Shown here piece by piece: positions 34,518 through 43,352 of a DNA stretch of 64,000 nucleotides; position 1 is the stretch's first letter; the number at the start of each line of letters is the position of its first letter. The notes under the pieces are model-generated. The model saw only the letters and a list, made by a program, of their open reading frames with translations. It had not been told where the DNA came from and did not search any database. The position numbers and the translations under genes are program-made. Origin of the DNA: Candidatus Methylophosphatis haderslevensis (lineage in GTDB: Bacteria > Pseudomonadota > Gammaproteobacteria > Burkholderiales > Rhodocyclaceae); NCBI GenBank assembly GCA_016711925.1, contig JADJSA010000001.1, positions 1,054,001 to 1,118,000 on the forward strand. Reading direction: 5' to 3'.

Positions 34518-36857
34518 TTACGCCGGGTCGCCGGACCGGCAGGCGGCGGCGGTGCGGGCGACGACGCGGCGCACGTCGCCGGGCAGAAACGGTTTCTCGA
34601 TCACCGGGCGGCCGCACTCGGCGGCGAAATTGCGCAGGGTCGGCGACAGCGTGTCGCCGGTGACGAACACCACGCGGCGCGTCCGCTCGGGCCAGCGCCG
34701 TTCGATCTCGCGAAACAGCGCGCGGCCGTCGAACTCGGGCATCCGCATGTCGGCCAGGATCACGTCGAAGTGCGCGCCGTCCATGCGCTGCAGCGCCTCG
34801 CGCGCCGACGCGGCGGTGACGACCTGGTAGCCGGCATCGTCGAGAATGGTGGACAACATCTGGCGTATTTCGGGCTCGTCGTCGACCACCAGAACCGCGC
34901 TGTGCGCCGGCCCGCGCAGCATGGTGCGCGTGCGGTCGGCATCGGCCGCGTCGCTGGTTTCGCACGGCAGGTCGATGGTGAACCGCGTGCCGCCCTCGGG
35001 CGGACAATCGACCGTCAGGCGGCCGCCGTGCTGCTCGACGATGGCGTGGCTCACTGACAGACCGACGCCGGTGCCCATGCCGGTCGGCTTGGTGGTGAAG
35101 TAGGGTTCGAAAATCCGCGTGCGCAGCGCTTCAGGGATGCCCGGGCCGTTGTCGGCAACGCTGATCGTCACGACGTCGGCATTGCCGTCGAAGCGGCTGG
35201 CGAGCACGATGCGCCGCGGCGGCGCCTGCTCCTGCAGCGCCTGCTGGGCGTTGATGATCAGGTTCATGAAGACCTGGTGCAACTGGTCGGCATCGGCCAG
35301 GATGCGCGGGATGTCGGCGGCGAGATCGCGCACCACCTCGACGCCGCCGCTGCGCAGCGCATAGTCGGTAATCTCCAGCGCGGCGCCCACCACGTCGTTG
35401 ATGCACACCGGCGCGCGCTGCGGCGCCTGCTGGCGCGCCATGGCGAGGAAGGTGCGCACGATGCGCGCGCAGCGCTCCGCCGCGGCGCGGATCTTGACCG
35501 CCGCCGCATGGGTGGCGCGGTCGCCGCGCTCTTCGAGCATCACCGCGCGCGCCACCACCACCGACAGCGGGTTGTTCAGTTCATGCGCGACACCGGCCAG
35601 CAGCGAACCGAGGGCGGCGAGCTTTTCGCGCTGATAGAGCGTCTCGCGCTGGCGCGACAGTTCCTCGGCGGCACGTTTCTTCTCGGTAATGTCGCGGGTC
35701 AGCGCGAGGATGCGCGGTTGCCCGCCGATGGTCACCCGTTTCAGGAAAACCTCGTCCCAGCGTGCCATGCCGTCGCGGCTGTTGCGATGCCATTCGAAAT
35801 GCAGGTGCTCGCCGGCGTTGGCGCGCGCGAGCAGCTTCATCATGTCCTGCCGGGTATACGTGCGGCTGCCGGCGCTCAACGCGGCGATATCGATGTTGCG
35901 CATTTCCGCCAGCGCGTAGCCATAGGCGCTGCGGGCCTTGAGGTTGGCATCGACCACCGCGCCGCTGTCGATGGCGAAAACGAAGATCGCGTCCTCCGAG
36001 GCATCGAAGATCGCCCGGTAGCTGGCCTCCGAGGCGCGCAGCTTGTCTTCGGTGCGCATGCGCTCGGCGATGTCCTCGCGCAGCCGCCGCTGGGTGTCGC
36101 CGACCTCGCCGGCCATGGCGTCGAAGGCGCGACCCAGGCGGCCGAGTTCATCGTCGCCGCCGATGCCGCTGCGCGCATCCAGGTCGCCCGCGGCGAGCCG
36201 CTCGGCCGCCTGCACCAGGCGTTCTGTGCGGCGCGTCAGCAGGAAGTGGAAGGCCACCCACAACATCAGTGCCATGCCGGTCACCCAGGCCGCCGCATAG
36301 ATCGATTGGTCGACGATTTCGCGCGCCTCCTTGGCCTTGGTGCGGCGCAAATCGTATTCGAGGAACAGGCTGCCGACCCGCGACGAGCGCAACTCCTGGG
36401 CGCCGCTGCCGATCTGGATGCCGCCATAGGCGAGCAGCGAATTGCGGTCCGCCGAGATGGCAATGTGCGCCCGCCGCTCCGCCGCCGCCCGCGCGGCTTC
36501 GGCGGCGTCGAACCCGGGCAGCACCTCGGCCACCGGACGCCCGAGCCAGGCGCGTTGCGTGGCGGCGATCACGCGGCCCGTCTCGTCGGTCAGCACACCC
36601 ACGGTGTAATCGTGATTGAACGACAGGATCGCCACTTCGCGGCGCGCACCCTCGATGTCCGACTTGAGCAGCAGGTATTCGAGACTGCTTTGCAGGCGCG
36701 ACAAATCCTGCAACAGGTGCTGGCGATTGTCCTGCTCGACCGCGCGCTCGGCCTGCGGAACGCGATAGGCGAGGTTGAGCACGCTGAGCGCCGCGGCAAA
36801 CCCGATCAGACCCAGGAGAACGATGACTTTGAGCGAGCGCGGGGCGAGCCGGATCAA
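34518..36857 (-). CDS. Hybrid sensor histidine kinase (HAMP-PAS-HisKA-HATPase-REC)
   Basis: The likely start is a TTG at 36857 that overlaps the stop of the binding-protein gene (TTGA); the open frame upstream of it is out of context. The 779-residue protein has a membrane segment at about 10-32, a periplasmic part of about 160 residues, a second membrane segment near AWVTGMALMLWVAFHFLL, a HAMP linker, a PAS domain (YRAIFDASEDAIFVFAIDSG), and a HisKA with GVAHELNNPLSVV. An HATPase follows with VADNGPGIP and GTGVGLSVSHAIVEQHGG, then a C-terminal receiver with VVDDEPEIRQ and the phospho-acceptor in LADMRMPEFD. It forms a set with the binding protein and the OmpR-type regulator upstream. Confidence 0.92.
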   Translation of the reverse strand: MIRLAPRSLKVIVLLGLIGFAAALSVLNLAYRVPQAERAVEQDNRQHLLQDLSRLQSSLEYLLLKSDIEGARREVAILSFNHDYTVGVLTDETGRVIAATQRAWLGRPVAEVLPGFDAAEAARAAAERRAHIAISADRNSLLAYGGIQIGSGAQELRSSRVGSLFLEYDLRRTKAKEAREIVDQSIYAAAWVTGMALMLWVAFHFLLTRRTERLVQAAERLAAGDLDARSGIGGDDELGRLGRAFDAMAGEVGDTQRRLREDIAERMRTEDKLRASEASYRAIFDASEDAIFVFAIDSGAVVDANLKARSAYGYALAEMRNIDIAALSAGSRTYTRQDMMKLLARANAGEHLHFEWHRNSRDGMARWDEVFLKRVTIGGQPRILALTRDITEKKRAAEELSRQRETLYQREKLAALGSLLAGVAHELNNPLSVVVARAVMLEERGDRATHAAAVKIRAAAERCARIVRTFLAMARQQAPQRAPVCINDVVGAALEITDYALRSGGVEVVRDLAADIPRILADADQLHQVFMNLIINAQQALQEQAPPRRIVLASRFDGNADVVTISVADNGPGIPEALRTRIFEPYFTTKPTGMGTGVGLSVSHAIVEQHGGRLTVDCPPEGGTRFTIDLPCETSDAADADRTRTMLRGPAHSAVLVVDDEPEIRQMLSTILDDAGYQVVTAASAREALQRMDGAHFDVILADMRMPEFDGRALFREIERRWPERTRRVVFVTGDTLSPTLRNFAAECGRPVIEKPFLPGDVRRVVARTAAACRSGDPA

Positions 36858-37834
36858 CGCGGCATGCCCTGCAGCGGAGCGGGCGCGAGCAGCGCGCCAA
36901 CTTCGACCGGCCGCGGCAGCAGCTTCGACTGCCGCATCATGGCCATCAGGCGCTGGCCGGTGACGAGCAGTTGCGGCGCCGGGCCGGCGAGCATCGCGAG
37001 GTTTTCGTCGCGGGACGGAAAGCGCAGGCCGCGCAGGGTTTGCAGGAATTGTTCGCCGCTGACCTGCTGGCGCACGCTCATGCGCCGCGCGGCATCCTGT
37101 TCGTCGCGGCCGAGATAGTCGATCGCCTGAAACCAGCCCGCCAGCAGCGCGTTCACGCTGCCCGGATTCTTCTCCAGTACGCTCTCGCGCACCACCAGCA
37201 GATCGACGATCTCGCCGGGGATCTGCGTGCTGTCGAACAGCGTCGTGGCACCGGCGCGCAGCATCTGCGAGCGGAACGGATCGAAGGTCACCGCCGCATC
37301 CACCCTGCCCTGCTCGAACGCCGCCGCATGCTCGTTGGATTCGAGGTGCACGATCTGCACGTCGCCCGGCTGCATCCGGTTGAGCGCCAGGGCGCGGCTC
37401 AGCACGTAGGCACCGACCGCATGGGTCTCCACCGCCACCCGTCGGCCCTTGAGGTCGGCCATGCTGCGCAGGCCGGCACGGCCGAGCACGACGTCCGCCC
37501 CGTGCGAGACATCGATCACCAGCACGATGCGCGGCTGCAGATCGTCGGCGGCCAGCGCCAGCACCTCGTCCAGACTGATCACCATGCCGTCGAGCGCCTG
37601 GTTGCGATAGGCGCGCAGCACTTCGCTGGCCGAGGGGTACTCCACCAGCCGCACCGTCTGCGCGTTCACGTGCCCGAGATCGCGCGCCAGATACAGCGGC
37701 TCGCTTCCGATCCACACGTTGGTGCCGATACGCAGCGCTTCGGCCGGTTCGCGCCCGCATCCGCCCGAAACCAGCAGCAACACGCCCAACAGCAGCATGC
37801 GCGCGACCGTGCCGGCCCGCGCCGCGCCGGTCAC
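36854..37834 (-). CDS. NMT1/THI5- or SsuA-like substrate-binding lipoprotein
   Basis: The GTG at 37834 overlaps the stop of the response-regulator gene (GTGA). The 326-residue product has a lipoprotein signal (LLGVLLLVSGGC) and a periplasmic binding fold of the NMT1/SsuA kind, with ALRIGTNVWIGSEPLYLARDLG, DGMVISLDEVLALA, RRVAVETHAVGAYVLSRAL and DAAVTFDPFRSQ. Relatives bind sulfonates, nitrate-like anions or pyrimidines for ABC uptake. No ABC permease or ATPase gene is present, and the gene is coupled on both sides to a kinase and a regulator, so I infer that it presents its ligand to the kinase. Confidence 0.85.
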   Translation of the reverse strand: MTGAARAGTVARMLLLGVLLLVSGGCGREPAEALRIGTNVWIGSEPLYLARDLGHVNAQTVRLVEYPSASEVLRAYRNQALDGMVISLDEVLALAADDLQPRIVLVIDVSHGADVVLGRAGLRSMADLKGRRVAVETHAVGAYVLSRALALNRMQPGDVQIVHLESNEHAAAFEQGRVDAAVTFDPFRSQMLRAGATTLFDSTQIPGEIVDLLVVRESVLEKNPGSVNALLAGWFQAIDYLGRDEQDAARRMSVRQQVSGEQFLQTLRGLRFPSRDENLAMLAGPAPQLLVTGQRLMAMMRQSKLLPRPVEVGALLAPAPLQGMPR

Positions 37835-38550
37835 GGTTGGTCACCGCCGGCCGGCACGAAGACGTAGCCCTCATTGCGGACGGTCCGGATGAACTGCGGA
37901 TGTTCGGGATCGGGCTCGATCTTCTTGCGCAGGCGCATGACGCGCAGATCGACGCTGCGGTCGAACGGGTCGACGTCGCGCCGCTGGTTCAGGTTGAGGA
38001 TGCGATCGCGCGACAGCGGCCGGTCGGGATGCGCGGCAAACGCCTTGAGCAGATCGAACTCGAGCGGGGTCATCGGCACCTCGCTGCCCTGCTCGTCGGT
38101 CAGCCGGTGGGCCGACAAGTCGAGCACGCAGCGGCCCATGCGCACGCGTTCGGCACCCAGTTCGGCGCGCGCCGACCGCGAGGTGCGCCGCAGCACGCTC
38201 TTGACACGCGCCAGCAGTTCGCGCGGATCGAACGGCTTGACCACATAGTCGTCGGCGCCGATCTCCAGCCCGACCACCCGATCGACCACGCTGCCGGCGG
38301 CCGTCAGCATCATGATCGCCATCGAGCGGTAGCGCTCGCGCAGGTGCCGGGCGAGCGTCAGGCCGTCCTCGCCGGGCATGCTGACGTCGAGCAGCGCCAG
38401 GTCGATCGGGTGTTGTTCGGCCAGCGTGCGGGCTGCCGCGGCATTGGCCGCCACCCAGACGCGGTAGCGATGGGCGACGAAGTACTCCTCGAGCACCTCG
38501 CGCACATCCGGCTCGTCGTCAACGATGAGGATCGCGGCATTTTCGCTCAT
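37831..38550 (-). CDS. OmpR-type response regulator
   Basis: I start at the ATG at 38550 (MSENAAILIVDDEPDVREVL). The 239-residue protein has a receiver domain with the acidic pair DDE, the phospho-acceptor Asp in LALLDVSMPGEDG and the Lys in DYVVKPFDPRE. A winged-helix DNA-binding domain follows (MTPLEFDLLKAFAAHP and DRSVDLRVMRLRKKIE, ending with FIRTVRNEGYVFVP). It is first in a three-gene set. Its targets are unknown; the divergent globin gene is a natural candidate. Confidence 0.93.
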   Translation of the reverse strand: MSENAAILIVDDEPDVREVLEEYFVAHRYRVWVAANAAAARTLAEQHPIDLALLDVSMPGEDGLTLARHLRERYRSMAIMMLTAAGSVVDRVVGLEIGADDYVVKPFDPRELLARVKSVLRRTSRSARAELGAERVRMGRCVLDLSAHRLTDEQGSEVPMTPLEFDLLKAFAAHPDRPLSRDRILNLNQRRDVDPFDRSVDLRVMRLRKKIEPDPEHPQFIRTVRNEGYVFVPAGGDQP

Positions 38551-38702
38551 GGACCCATGTCCCTCCCGTCGTCGCAGTTCCCGCACCACCGCAGCAGCGG
38601 TGGCGCGTCAAATCATACGGCATCGGCGGGCGGCCGCGCAGCGCTGAAACGAACGAAACAAAACTCCGCCCGCGGCGAAACCGGCCGCACGCACCTCCTC
38701 TT

Positions 38703-38708
38703 TATAGT
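38703..38708 (+). promoter_or_regulatory. Possible -10 box for the globin gene
   Basis: TATAGT lies 95 bp before the globin ATG in the divergent regulator-globin gap. No clear -35 partner is seen. The gap also has a doubled GAAACGAAC/GAAACAAAAC word (38646-38662) that could be a regulator site. Confidence 0.3.
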
Positions 38709-38802
38709 GCATCGAAGCGCCCGGCTGATTGCCACTTCGGGCGCAACGACCGCGCGCCTGCGCACGGCCGCGTCACCGCCACTACTCGCAACGGAGAAAA
38801 CA

Positions 38803-39246
38803 ATGTCACCACATCAGGCCTGGATCGTCCAATCCACCTGGCCGAAAATCCTGCCAAACAAGGACGCCGCGGCGCAGCTTTTCTATGCCCGGCTGTTCGA
38901 ACTCGATCCGTCGCTCAGGCCGATGTTCCTCGGCGACATCGGCCTGCAGGGGCGCAAGCTCATGCAGGTGCTCGACTCGGTGGTCAACGGACTCGCCGAT
39001 TTTGAAACCATCGGCGCCGCGGTGCGCGATCTCGGCATGCGCCATGTCGGCTACGGCGTGCAGGACCGCCACTACGACACGGTCGGCGCAGCGCTGCTGT
39101 GGGCGATCGAGCGCGGTGTCGGTGCGGCGTTCACCGCGGAGGTGCGCGACGCCTGGGCGGCGGCCTACGGCATGCTGGCCTCGATCATGCGCGGGGCAGC
39201 GGCGGACATGGCGGCCGGCAGGCTTTCGGCGGAGCAGGTGCAATGA
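38803..39246 (+). CDS. Single-domain bacterial globin
   Basis: I start at the ATG at 38803 after ACGGAG. The 147-residue protein is a globin of the flavohemoglobin/Vgb type without a reductase domain: QSTWPKILPNKDAAAQLFYARLFELDPSLRPMF, LQGRKLMQVLDSVV, and the proximal His in MRHVGYGVQDRHYDTVGAALLWAIE. Such proteins bind oxygen and detoxify nitric oxide with a partner reductase. It overlaps the next gene by ATGA. The divergent two-component set may control it. Confidence 0.9.
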   Translation: MSPHQAWIVQSTWPKILPNKDAAAQLFYARLFELDPSLRPMFLGDIGLQGRKLMQVLDSVVNGLADFETIGAAVRDLGMRHVGYGVQDRHYDTVGAALLWAIERGVGAAFTAEVRDAWAAAYGMLASIMRGAAADMAAGRLSAEQVQ

Positions 39247-40187
39247 GCCCGCAATCGACGACTAGCGACCATGCCGCCCGCCATCCCGGCATCGACGCCG
39301 CGAACGCCGGGCGGGCATTGCGCGGCAGCGCCGGCCGCTTTCGCGAAACGGGCTCGATGCGGTTGCTGCGCGCAACCCTCGGCGCGGTGTCGAAACTCTC
39401 TCCGGCACTGGCCGCCCATGCGGGCTATCGGCTCCTGGCAACGCCGCCGCGAATCGCCGAACGGTCCTGGCAGCGCGAGTTGCGCCAGCGTGCCGTCGCC
39501 TCGCGCCTGCAGTTCGGTGCCGACACGTTGGCGGTGTACCAGTGGGGCGCCAACGCCGCGCCGACGCTGCTGCTGGTGCATGGCTGGGGCGCGCGCGCCA
39601 CCCATCTGGGGCGCATGATCGAACCGCTGGTATCCGCCGGATTCCGCGTGGTTGCCTTCGACGCGCCGGCGCACGGCCACTCGGACGGCCGCGCCACCGA
39701 TCTGGTCGAGTTTGCCGGCGCGGTGCACGCCGTAGCGCAGTTTGCCGGCGACCTGCACGGCGTGATCGCGCACTCGTTCGGCGCCGCGATGGCGCTGCTG
39801 GCCGCCCGCGACTGGGGCATGACGACGCGCCGCCAGGTGCTGATCAGCGCGTTCGACCATTGCAAGTGGTTCTGCACGGCCTTCGGACAGTGCGCGGGTC
39901 TGCCACTGTCGGTGGTCGAGCGCATGCGGCACATTCTGGTCGAACGCAACAACGGCAGGTTCGACTGGGACCAAAGCTCGGTCGTCGAGATGCTGCGCCT
40001 GGGCAACCGGCCGACGCTGCTGATACACGACGAGGAAGACCCGGAGATTCCCTACGCGCACAGTCTTGCATTGCTGCGTGGCGCGCCGCGCGCCAGGCTG
40101 CACGCGACGCGCGGTCTCGGCCACCATCGTTTGCTCGGCGATCCATCGGTGATCCGGGAAGTGCTGCGCTTCGTCCTCGCCGGGTAG
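39243..40187 (+). CDS. Alpha/beta hydrolase coupled to the globin gene
   Basis: The ATG at 39243 overlaps the globin stop (ATGA). The 314-residue protein has the oxyanion motif LLVHGWGARATHLGRM, the VVAFDAPAHGHSDGRATD strand, and the nucleophile Ser in IAHSFGAAMALLAAR. The acid lies in HDEEDPEIPY and the His in HHRLLGDP. It is a serine hydrolase of unknown substrate with no signal peptide. A strong terminator follows. Confidence 0.85.
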   Translation: MSPQSTTSDHAARHPGIDAANAGRALRGSAGRFRETGSMRLLRATLGAVSKLSPALAAHAGYRLLATPPRIAERSWQRELRQRAVASRLQFGADTLAVYQWGANAAPTLLLVHGWGARATHLGRMIEPLVSAGFRVVAFDAPAHGHSDGRATDLVEFAGAVHAVAQFAGDLHGVIAHSFGAAMALLAARDWGMTTRRQVLISAFDHCKWFCTAFGQCAGLPLSVVERMRHILVERNNGRFDWDQSSVVEMLRLGNRPTLLIHDEEDPEIPYAHSLALLRGAPRARLHATRGLGHHRLLGDPSVIREVLRFVLAG

Positions 40188-40244
40188 TTGCGGCGACGCG
40201 CCGCTGCGCGTCGATCCGCCTCGCCTGGCGACACCGGCAAAGAC

Positions 40245-40279
40245 AACGGGGCGACCGGCCAGCAGCCGGTCGCCCCGTT
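40245..40279. terminator. Bidirectional terminator
   Basis: AACGGGGCGACCGGC and GCCGGTCGCCCCGTT form a perfect 15-bp stem with a 5-base loop, between the hydrolase (plus) and the small minus-strand gene. Confidence 0.7.
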
Positions 40280-40323
40280 ACCCATGTTGCGCACGTCACC
40301 CGTTTTGGATTTCCGCGCCGCCT

Positions 40324-40575
40324 TCAGCGACGAAGCGGGTGAGTCTCGACCAGGGAGCGCGCCCCGCCGACGGCGTCCGCCAGCCGGCGCAAGCCGGCCG
40401 CCAATCGATTCCGCGCATCGGCCACGCCGTCGGCGATGCAGCGGCGCACGAATCCGCGCGGCGGCGCCTCGACCTCGGCGAGCCCCTCGCGGACATCCCG
40501 ATATTGCTCGGGTGTCAGCCAGACCCGCAGCATGCGCAAGCGGGCGCGCGCATCGGCATCATCGGCAAGTTTCAT
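40324..40575 (-). CDS. Small hypothetical protein
   Basis: I start at the ATG at 40575 (MKLADDADARARLRML) after CGGAG. The 83-residue basic, helical protein (LTPEQYRDVREGLAEVEAPPRGFVRR) has no signal or known domain. The good ribosome site and terminator on its 3' side support a real gene. Confidence 0.5.
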   Translation of the reverse strand: MKLADDADARARLRMLRVWLTPEQYRDVREGLAEVEAPPRGFVRRCIADGVADARNRLAAGLRRLADAVGGARSLVETHPLRR

Positions 40576-40778
40576 TGCAGTTCTCCGGTTGGTAAACGAT
40601 GCCTGAAAGTCTAGTGAGTCGATGCGTTGCACCGATTTCAGCGCACACCGATTTCGGTTTCCTTCGTTTCAGCGGGCGCGTTGCGCGCGCGGCCGGACCC
40701 GCTGCCGGTGGCGACAAGCGCTCGGGCGGCGCACCTGCCTGTCGCGGCGCGAGGGATGGCGCATTGCCGGCAGGCAGA

Positions 40779-40848
40779 CCTGGAAGGCGCGTGTTTACTG
40801 GCTCTCCGGGCATGCCGGCCGCACAGCGCCAGTCCATGCGGCTGCTGG
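40779..40848. repeat. REP-like element, copy 7
   Basis: TGGCTCTCCGGGCATGCC and the arm CAGTCCATGCGGC form the usual half-sites in the gap before yajC. The rest of the 389-bp gap (40576-40964) holds only a possible -10 box, TACAAT at 40927-40932, for yajC. Confidence 0.55.
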
Positions 40849-40964
40849 CGTATCGTCTCCGCAGCCCCTGCGCGGCACCCTGGCGCCGCAGCGGAGCACG
40901 GCACGCGGCAGGCGGGTGCTAACTGGTACAATCCGCGGTTGCCAAAAAACCTGCCGGAGAATTC

Positions 40965-41291
40965 ATGTTGATTTCGAATGCCTGGGCGCAAGCCGCCGCC
41001 GCCAACGACCCCACCGGTGGCCTGATGGGCATGCTGCCGATCGTGTTGATGTTCGTGGTGCTCTATTTCCTGATGATCCGGCCGCAGATGAAGCGCACCA
41101 AGGAGCACAAGACCATGGTCGATGCGCTGGCCAAGGGCGACGAGGTGGTGACCTCCGGCGGCCTGGCGGGCAAGATCGTCAAAGTTGGCGACGCCTATGT
41201 GCAACTGGAGATCGCGCCCAACGTCGAAGTGCCGGTGCAGAAGAATGCCATCGGCACGTTGCTGCCCAAGGGCACGCTGAAAACGCTTTAG
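40965..41291 (+). CDS. yajC: YajC, Sec translocase auxiliary subunit
   Basis: A 108-residue protein with one membrane segment (GMLPIVLMFVVLYFLMIRPQMKR) followed by a cytosolic part with GDEVVTSGGLAGKIVKVGDAYVQLEIAPNVEVPVQKNAI, the YajC signature. It binds SecD-SecF and helps them recycle SecA-dependent export. A GGAGA ribosome site precedes it. secD follows 116 bp later. Confidence 0.95.
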   Translation: MLISNAWAQAAAANDPTGGLMGMLPIVLMFVVLYFLMIRPQMKRTKEHKTMVDALAKGDEVVTSGGLAGKIVKVGDAYVQLEIAPNVEVPVQKNAIGTLLPKGTLKTL

Positions 41292-41407
41292 GGGTGAAGG
41301 GTGAGGCGTGAGGCGCGCCGCGCTGGCCGTCTTTCCTCGCACCGGACCCCTGCCCCCTCTCGCCTGACCCCTCACATCTACCCCCTTACTCCCGCCCCCA
41401 CACGCCC

Positions 41408-43270
41408 ATGAACCGATATCCGATCTGGGTCTATGTCACGGTCGCCGTGGCGCTGCTGCTCGGCGCCCTCTATACGCTGCCGAACTTCTACGGCGAGGTG
41501 CCGGCGGTGCAGGTGTCCAGCGCCAAGGCGACGCTCAAGGTCGATGGCAAAGTCATGGAGCGCGTGGAAGCCGCACTCAAGGCCGGCAGCCTCGCGCCGG
41601 CCGGCGTGACACTCGATGCGACCAGCGTGCGCGCCCGCTTCGCCACGCCCGACGAGCAGTTGAAGGCGCGCGACACCATCGAGCGGGCGCTCAACCCCGA
41701 CCCGACGGACCCGTCCTACGTGGTCGCGCTCAACCTGCTGTCGGCCTCGCCGAGCTGGCTGACCTCGATGCACGCGCTGCCGATGTACCTCGGCCTCGAT
41801 CTGCGCGGCGGCGTGCACTTCCTGCTGCAGGTCGACATGAAAGGCGCGCTGACCAAGCGCCTCGATTCGATGTCGGCCGACCTGCGCACGCTGTTGCGCG
41901 ACAAGAACATCCGCCATGCCGGCATCACGCGCGACGGCAACAACGTGGTGATCAGGTTCCGCGACGCGGAGACGCGCGACAAGGGCAAGAACGCCATCGC
42001 CGATTCGACCGCCGACCTGCAACTGGCCGAGCGCCAGGACGGTACCGACTTCACCCTGGTCGGCACGCTCGGCCTGCCGGCGCAAAACAAGATCCAGGAA
42101 TTCGCGATCAAGCAGAACATCACGACGCTGCACAACCGCATCAACGAACTCGGCGTGGCCGAACCGGTGATTCAGCAGCAGGGCGGCGACCGCATCGTGG
42201 TGCAGTTGCCCGGCGTGCAAGACACCGCCAAGGCCAAGGACATCCTCGGCCGCACCGCGACGCTCGAAATCCGCCTGGTCGACGACAGCACAGGCGCGCT
42301 GGAGGGTGCGCGCCAGGGCCAGGTGCCGTTCGGCACCGAACTCTACACCGAGCGCGGCGGAGCGCCGCTGCTGGTCAAGAAGCAGGTGGTGCTGACCGGC
42401 GACCGTCTCACCGATGCGCAGCCCGGTTTCGCCTCCGATACCAACGAGCCGGCGGTGCACCTGACGCTCGACTCGGCCGGCGCGCGCATCTTCAAGGACG
42501 TGACGCGCGAGAACATCAACAAGCGCATGGCCATCCTGCTGATCGAGAAGGGCAAGGGCGAGGTGGTCACCGCGCCGGTGATCCGCTCCGAGATCGGCGG
42601 CGGCCGGGTGCAGATCTCCGGCCGCATGACCAGCACCGAGGCCAATGATGTCGCGCTGCTGCTGCGCGCCGGTTCGCTGGCCGCGCCGATGGAGATCATC
42701 GAGGAGCGCACGATCGGCCCCTCGCTCGGCGCGGAGAACATCCAGAAGGGTTTCCACTCGACGCTGTGGGGCTTTGCCGCAATCGCGGCGTTCATGATCG
42801 CCTACTACCTGATGTTCGGCCTGATCTCGGTGATCGCGCTGGCCGCCAACCTGATGTTCCTGATCGCGCTGCTGTCGATGCTGCAGGCCACGCTCACGCT
42901 GCCGGGCATCGCCGCCATCGCGCTCGCACTCGGCATGGCGATCGATTCCAACGTGCTGATCAACGAGCGCATACGCGAAGAACTGCGCAACGGCGCCAGT
43001 CCGCAGGCGGCTATCGCCGCCGGCTACGAACGCGCCTTCGCGACCATTCTCGACTCCAACATCACGACGCTGATCGCCGGTCTGGCGCTGCTGATCTTCG
43101 GTTCGGGCGCGGTGCGCGGCTTTGCGGTCGTGCATTGCCTGGGCATCCTGACCTCGATGTTCAGCGCGGTGGTCGTCTCGCGCTCGCTGGTCAACCTGAT
43201 TTACGGCCGCAAGCGCAAGCTCGACAAGGTGTCGATCGGGCAGGTATGGAAACCTGAAGGCAAGGCGTGA
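41408..43270 (+). CDS. secD: SecD, protein translocase subunit
   Basis: A 620-residue inner membrane protein. The first membrane segment (IWVYVTVAVALLLGALYTLP) is followed by a large periplasmic part with GLDLRGGVHFLLQVD, RINELGVAEPVIQQQGGDRIVVQLPG and the P1 head. The RND-like core follows, with GAMIDSN-type helix IALALGMAIDSNVLINERIREE. With SecF and YajC it uses the proton gradient to pull exported proteins across the membrane. The spacers on both sides share a purine/pyrimidine repeat. Confidence 0.97.
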   Translation: MNRYPIWVYVTVAVALLLGALYTLPNFYGEVPAVQVSSAKATLKVDGKVMERVEAALKAGSLAPAGVTLDATSVRARFATPDEQLKARDTIERALNPDPTDPSYVVALNLLSASPSWLTSMHALPMYLGLDLRGGVHFLLQVDMKGALTKRLDSMSADLRTLLRDKNIRHAGITRDGNNVVIRFRDAETRDKGKNAIADSTADLQLAERQDGTDFTLVGTLGLPAQNKIQEFAIKQNITTLHNRINELGVAEPVIQQQGGDRIVVQLPGVQDTAKAKDILGRTATLEIRLVDDSTGALEGARQGQVPFGTELYTERGGAPLLVKKQVVLTGDRLTDAQPGFASDTNEPAVHLTLDSAGARIFKDVTRENINKRMAILLIEKGKGEVVTAPVIRSEIGGGRVQISGRMTSTEANDVALLLRAGSLAAPMEIIEERTIGPSLGAENIQKGFHSTLWGFAAIAAFMIAYYLMFGLISVIALAANLMFLIALLSMLQATLTLPGIAAIALALGMAIDSNVLINERIREELRNGASPQAAIAAGYERAFATILDSNITTLIAGLALLIFGSGAVRGFAVVHCLGILTSMFSAVVVSRSLVNLIYGRKRKLDKVSIGQVWKPEGKA

Positions 43271-43352
43271 GGCGTGAGGGGTGAGGCGCAAGCCCGCCCC
43301 GCCCTACCGCCTTCTCCTCGCCCCCCACCCCTCACTCCTCACGGACCACGAA

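Noticed and set aside
36854..37834. ABC transporter operon
   Set aside because: Only the binding protein is present; no permease or ATPase gene is adjacent.
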